This document shows, piece after piece, positions 61,473 through 64,000 of a stretch of 64,000 bases of DNA. Below the pieces are notes generated by a model. The model saw only the letters and a list, made by a program, of their open reading frames with translations. It had not been told where the DNA came from and searched no databases. Origin of the DNA: SIG440 sp045646865 (lineage in GTDB: Bacteria > Bacillota > Clostridia > Monoglobales > Monoglobaceae); NCBI GenBank assembly GCA_045646865.1, contig JAZRLM010000020.1, forward strand, positions 15,803-79,802, read 5' to 3'. The first letter of the stretch is position 1; each line of letters begins with the position of its first letter. A program made the translations under genes and the position numbers.

Positions 61473-62355
61473 CTGCGGCACCTCCCTTTAGCTTGGTTAT
61501 TCGCATAAGCAGTTCGTCTACACATTCGTCAATGGTAAGCAAATCTGCATCAATCTCTATTCCCGATTTTTTCAGGCTGTAAAGAAGCTCTGTTGTCTGG
61601 GGCACATCAAGGCCGATTTTCTTCAGCTCTTCAACGTGACTGAAAACCTCCTTGGGTTTTCCCTCCATAACTATTTTGCCGTGGTCCACAACGATAACGC
61701 GGTCAGCCTGCGCCGCCTCTTCCATAAAGTGTGTTATCATTACCACCGTCATATTTTCTTCGCGGTTAAGCTTTTTAACCGTTTCCATAATCTCGCGTCT
61801 GCCAATTGGGTCAAGCATAGCTGTTGGCTCGTCCATAACAAGGACATCAGGCTTCATCGCAAGAACACCCGCAATAGCAATCCTTTGCTTTTGTCCGCCA
61901 CTTAACATATGAGGCGCGTGGTGGATGAACTCTGTCATATTCACCGCATCAAGAGCATAGTCAACCCTTTTGCGAATTTCAGCAGGGTCAACACCCAGAT
62001 TTTCAGGAGCAAACGCCACATCCTCTTCAACAATTGTTGCAACAAGCTGATTGTCGGGATTCTGAAAAACCATACCTACCCTTTGTCTTATTTCGTACAG
62101 CTTGTCCTCGTCTGCGGTGTCAATGCCTTCGACAATAACCTTGCCCTTTTGCGGAACAAGAATTGCGTTAAGATGCTTTGCAAGAGTTGATTTACCTGAG
62201 CCGTTGTGCCCCAGCACAGCAAGGAACTCGCCTTTGTTTATCGTAAGGCTTACACCCCTTAAAACTGCATCCTGCTGTTCGTCTGCATCTTCATAGGCAA
62301 ATTCAAGGTCATTTATTTCAATTATTGTTTCTGCATTTTTGTCCAAGTTTTTCAC
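61456..62355 (-). CDS. ecfA1: Energy-coupling factor transporter ATPase EcfA1
   Basis: The first ABC ATPase of the ECF module. Walker A GHNGSGKSTLAKHL, Q-loop VFQNPDNQLVA, signature LSGGQKQRIAIAG, Walker B VLVMDEPTAMLDPIG and H-loop MITHFMEEA are present in 299 residues. The start is uncertain: GTG at 62355 begins the frame, while a TTG at 62346 has GAAGGTG at better spacing. Nine bases separate it from the methyltransferase before it. Confidence 0.95.
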   Translation of the reverse strand: MKNLDKNAETIIEINDLEFAYEDADEQQDAVLRGVSLTINKGEFLAVLGHNGSGKSTLAKHLNAILVPQKGKVIVEGIDTADEDKLYEIRQRVGMVFQNPDNQLVATIVEEDVAFAPENLGVDPAEIRKRVDYALDAVNMTEFIHHAPHMLSGGQKQRIAIAGVLAMKPDVLVMDEPTAMLDPIGRREIMETVKKLNREENMTVVMITHFMEEAAQADRVIVVDHGKIVMEGKPKEVFSHVEELKKIGLDVPQTTELLYSLKKSGIEIDADLLTIDECVDELLMRITKLKGGAADDKTE

Positions 62356-62364
62356 CTTCGTTAA

Positions 62365-63237
62365 TTATTTACACCATCTGCCGGAATATCCGCAGGGAAG
62401 CACAAGTCCGTGCTTGGTTACGGGAAGTCCTACCTCGTCTACCGAAACTTTACCGCCAAATTTTTTCTGCAAGGTCATTTTATATATATTCTCAAGCACA
62501 CCGCCCGAAAGCCCCGTTGTATAAGAGTTTATCAAAAAGAACAATGGGTCATCCGACAGAACTCCCATACAAAGCTTAACTAAGTCAAACAGCTCGTCTT
62601 CTATCTTCCAGACCTCGCCCGAGGGGCCTCTGCCGTAAGACGGAGGGTCCATAATTACCGCATCGTACTTTCTGCCACGGCGAATTTCGCGCTCGGTAAA
62701 TTTTTTAACATCATCAACAATATATCTGATAGGGCATTTATCAAGGCCTGAAAGAACAGCATTCTCCTTTGCCCAACCAACCATACCTTTTGATGCATCA
62801 ACGTGACAAACTGCCGCACCTGCCGCCGCTGCCGCCATTGTTGCACCGCCTGTATAGGCAAACAGATTAAGCACATTAACATTATCCCTGCCCGACTTTT
62901 TTATTATGTCCGAAAACCAGTCCCAGTTGGTTGCCTGCTCGGGGAACAGTCCCGTATGCTTAAATCCCATCATCTTGATACCAAACCTCAAATCACGGTA
63001 TCTGATAGTCCAGCTTTCGGGCATACCTTTGCGGCTTTCCCAATGTCCGCCACCGGTATTACTGCGGATATAATGGGCATCGGCAGACTTCCACGCAGGG
63101 TCAGACTTTGCCTCCTCAACATCCCAGACAATCTGCGGGTCAGGGCGGCGGAGAATAATATCTCCCCAACGTTCTAACTTCTCACCTCTGCTTGTGTCAA
63201 GCAGTTCATAATCTTTCCATTTATCTGATAAAAACAT
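62365..63237 (-). CDS. Class I SAM-dependent methyltransferase (RlmI/K-like)
   Basis: A 290-residue methyltransferase of the rRNA/DNA base methylase group. VLNLFAYTGGATMAAAAAGA is motif I, VCHVDASKGMVGWAKENAVL motif II, and DAVIMDPPSYGRGPSGEVWK is the DPPSYG motif IV; the C-terminal LPCGYSGRWCK is also typical. It resembles RlmI/RlmK-type 23S rRNA m5C/m7G enzymes but lacks the N-terminal PUA domain. The substrate is unknown. It has its own promoter and heads the ecfA1-ecfA2-ecfT-truA-DUF5711-cvpA-rho run. Confidence 0.85.
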   Translation of the reverse strand: MFLSDKWKDYELLDTSRGEKLERWGDIILRRPDPQIVWDVEEAKSDPAWKSADAHYIRSNTGGGHWESRKGMPESWTIRYRDLRFGIKMMGFKHTGLFPEQATNWDWFSDIIKKSGRDNVNVLNLFAYTGGATMAAAAAGAAVCHVDASKGMVGWAKENAVLSGLDKCPIRYIVDDVKKFTEREIRRGRKYDAVIMDPPSYGRGPSGEVWKIEDELFDLVKLCMGVLSDDPLFFLINSYTTGLSGGVLENIYKMTLQKKFGGKVSVDEVGLPVTKHGLVLPCGYSGRWCK

Positions 63238-63282
63238 AACATCTCGTCCTTAGGTATAATATACCATTTTTATTTTCATATT

Positions 63283-63311
63283 ATTGTATCATTTTTTTTA
63301 TTGTAAGTCAA
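63283..63311 (-). promoter_or_regulatory. Promoter for the methyltransferase-ecf-truA-rho run
   Basis: Minus-strand TTGACT (63306-63311) and TACAAT (63283-63288), 17-base spacer, about 45 bases before the ATG. Confidence 0.75.
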
Positions 63312-63347
63312 GGAAAAACCCCTTATAATAAGGAATTTTTGCAAAAT

Positions 63348-63379
63348 TTAAGGCACATATCTTTTGATATATGCCTTAA
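63348..63379 (-). terminator. mrp terminator hairpin
   Basis: TTAAGGCACATATC pairs with GATATATGCCTTAA (one mismatch) around TTTT, close after the mrp stop. Confidence 0.7.
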
Positions 63380-63389
63380 ATATTTTGTA

Positions 63390-64000
63390 TTAACCTTTTA
63401 TCAATGCCTTTACTGCATCTATTGCATCACCAAGCCAAGCCGAGCCTTCAACAGCCTCCACCTTGCCGGCATCACATCTTGCCGCAATATCAGCCTTCAT
63501 AGGAATCTGTCCAAGCGCCTTTAAGCCAAAGTTCTTTGCCACATCTTCAATCTTGCTTTCGCCAAAGATATGGATTTTTTCTTCGCAGTTGGGACATTCA
63601 ACATAGCTCATATTTTCAACAACACCAAGAATGGGAATGTTCATCAGTTTTGCCATATTTACAGCCTTTTCAACAATCATTGAAACAAGTTCCTGCGGTG
63701 ATGTAACAACAATGATTCCGTCAACGGGCAACGACTGGAAAACAGTCAAGGGGACATCACCTGTGCCGGGAGGCATATCAACAAACATACAGTCAACATC
63801 TTCCCACACAACATCTGTCCAGAACTGTTTTACAGTTCCGCCGATAACAGGGCCTCTCCATACAACTGGATCGGTTGCATCTTCAAGAAGAAGATTAACA
63901 CTCATTATTTTTGTACCGCAACCGGAAAGTACGGGAATAAGACCGTCTTCGTCCGCATACGCTCTCTCATTTATTCCGAAAGCTTTGGGAACAGACGGGC
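63390..64000 (-). CDS. Mrp/NBP35-type iron-sulfur carrier ATPase, partial (N-terminus beyond window)
   Basis: The frame is open to the window edge: PSVPKAFGINERAYADEDGL lies just inside the edge and is the 'GPS.P...G' block of Mrp, so a methionine at 63905 is internal. Further on are GGTVKQFWTDVVW, DCMFVDMPPGTGDVPLT (Walker B region) and IPILGVVENMSYVECPNCEE with the CxxC of the family. Mrp ATPases carry Fe-S clusters to target proteins. About 203 codons are visible; the P-loop part is outside. The stop is followed by a hairpin. Confidence 0.92.
   Translation of the reverse strand, partial: PSVPKAFGINERAYADEDGLIPVLSGCGTKIMSVNLLLEDATDPVVWRGPVIGGTVKQFWTDVVWEDVDCMFVDMPPGTGDVPLTVFQSLPVDGIIVVTSPQELVSMIVEKAVNMAKLMNIPILGVVENMSYVECPNCEEKIHIFGESKIEDVAKNFGLKALGQIPMKADIAARCDAGKVEAVEGSAWLGDAIDAVKALIKG

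Noticed and set aside
1..64000. tRNA, rRNA, tmRNA, RNase P RNA, CRISPR arrays, intact insertion sequences, prophage
   Set aside because: None of the diagnostic sequences (T-loop GGTTCRANTCC sets, regular direct repeats with spacers, transposase or integrase frames) was found on reading both strands.

Overview
The window reads as chromosomal DNA of an anaerobic, low-to-moderate GC member of the Clostridia (Bacillota). This rests on the gene set: [FeFe]-hydrogenase maturases HydE/HydG with a TM1266-type regulator, a flavodiiron protein beside a rubredoxin, a SpoIID/LytB-domain protein, an S-layer-homology protein, the yybS-gdpP-rplI-dnaB block typical of Firmicutes, and meso-diaminopimelate dehydrogenase. 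Promoters are near-consensus sigma-A type with 17-nt spacers. No rRNA, tRNA, CRISPR array, prophage or intact transposon was seen.

Layout. 1-3.7 kb: ferrous iron uptake (feoA, feoB and a small FeoB-associated Cys-rich membrane peptide) with palindromic operators, then an MgtC-like membrane protein. 3.7-6.7 kb: asd-dapA-dapB, the aspartate branch to diaminopimelate/lysine. 6.8-14.1 kb (+ strand): SpoIID/LytB protein, queA and tgt (queuosine tRNA modification), then yajC, a small membrane protein, secD and secF (Sec accessory complex). 14.2-20.5 kb: SLH/YcdB-like surface protein, ddh, an EF-G paralogue and an unrecognised protein. 20.7-29 kb: a Cys-rich protein of unknown role, rubredoxin and flavodiiron protein (O2/NO reduction), ileS with an elaborate folded leader, and a ClpE-like unfoldase. 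29-33.2 kb: an orphan minus-strand transcript, a purine-type phosphoribosyltransferase, an NCS2 purine permease and glutamate dehydrogenase. 33.3-36.9 kb: an AraC-family remnant, an attenuator-like leader, the TM1266-like regulator, hydE, hydG and a Dabb-domain protein. 36.9-37.4 kb: a probable type I toxin-antitoxin locus. 37.5-50.3 kb: eleven tightly packed minus-strand genes (yybS-gdpP-rplI-dnaB-tilS-hpt-gltX-aminotransferase-trpS-wecA-wecB). 50.4-55.9 kb: amidohydrolase and glycolytic gpmI, tpiA, pgk. 56-64 kb: mrp (partial), a methyltransferase, ecfA1-ecfA2-ecfT-truA, a DUF5711 protein, cvpA and rho.

The most interesting material lies between genes. (1) Three copies of a ~180-nt element (20561-20740, 33868-34044, and 54467-54649 on the minus strand) share order, length and stems with compensating base changes, and each ends at a start codon with the ribosome-binding site in its last helix. 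(2) 36960-37398 holds a 31-residue hydrophobic peptide gene facing a short antisense RNA, each with its own consensus promoter. (3) The hydE/hydG operon leader carries a terminator whose 5' arm can pair with an upstream 8-mer. (4) Long multi-helix leaders precede ileS and the gene after yajC. (5) An apparently orphan transcript at about 29040-29430 carries minimal ORFs behind very strong ribosome-binding sites. All functional readings of these elements are inferences from sequence inspection; no search or folding program was run.
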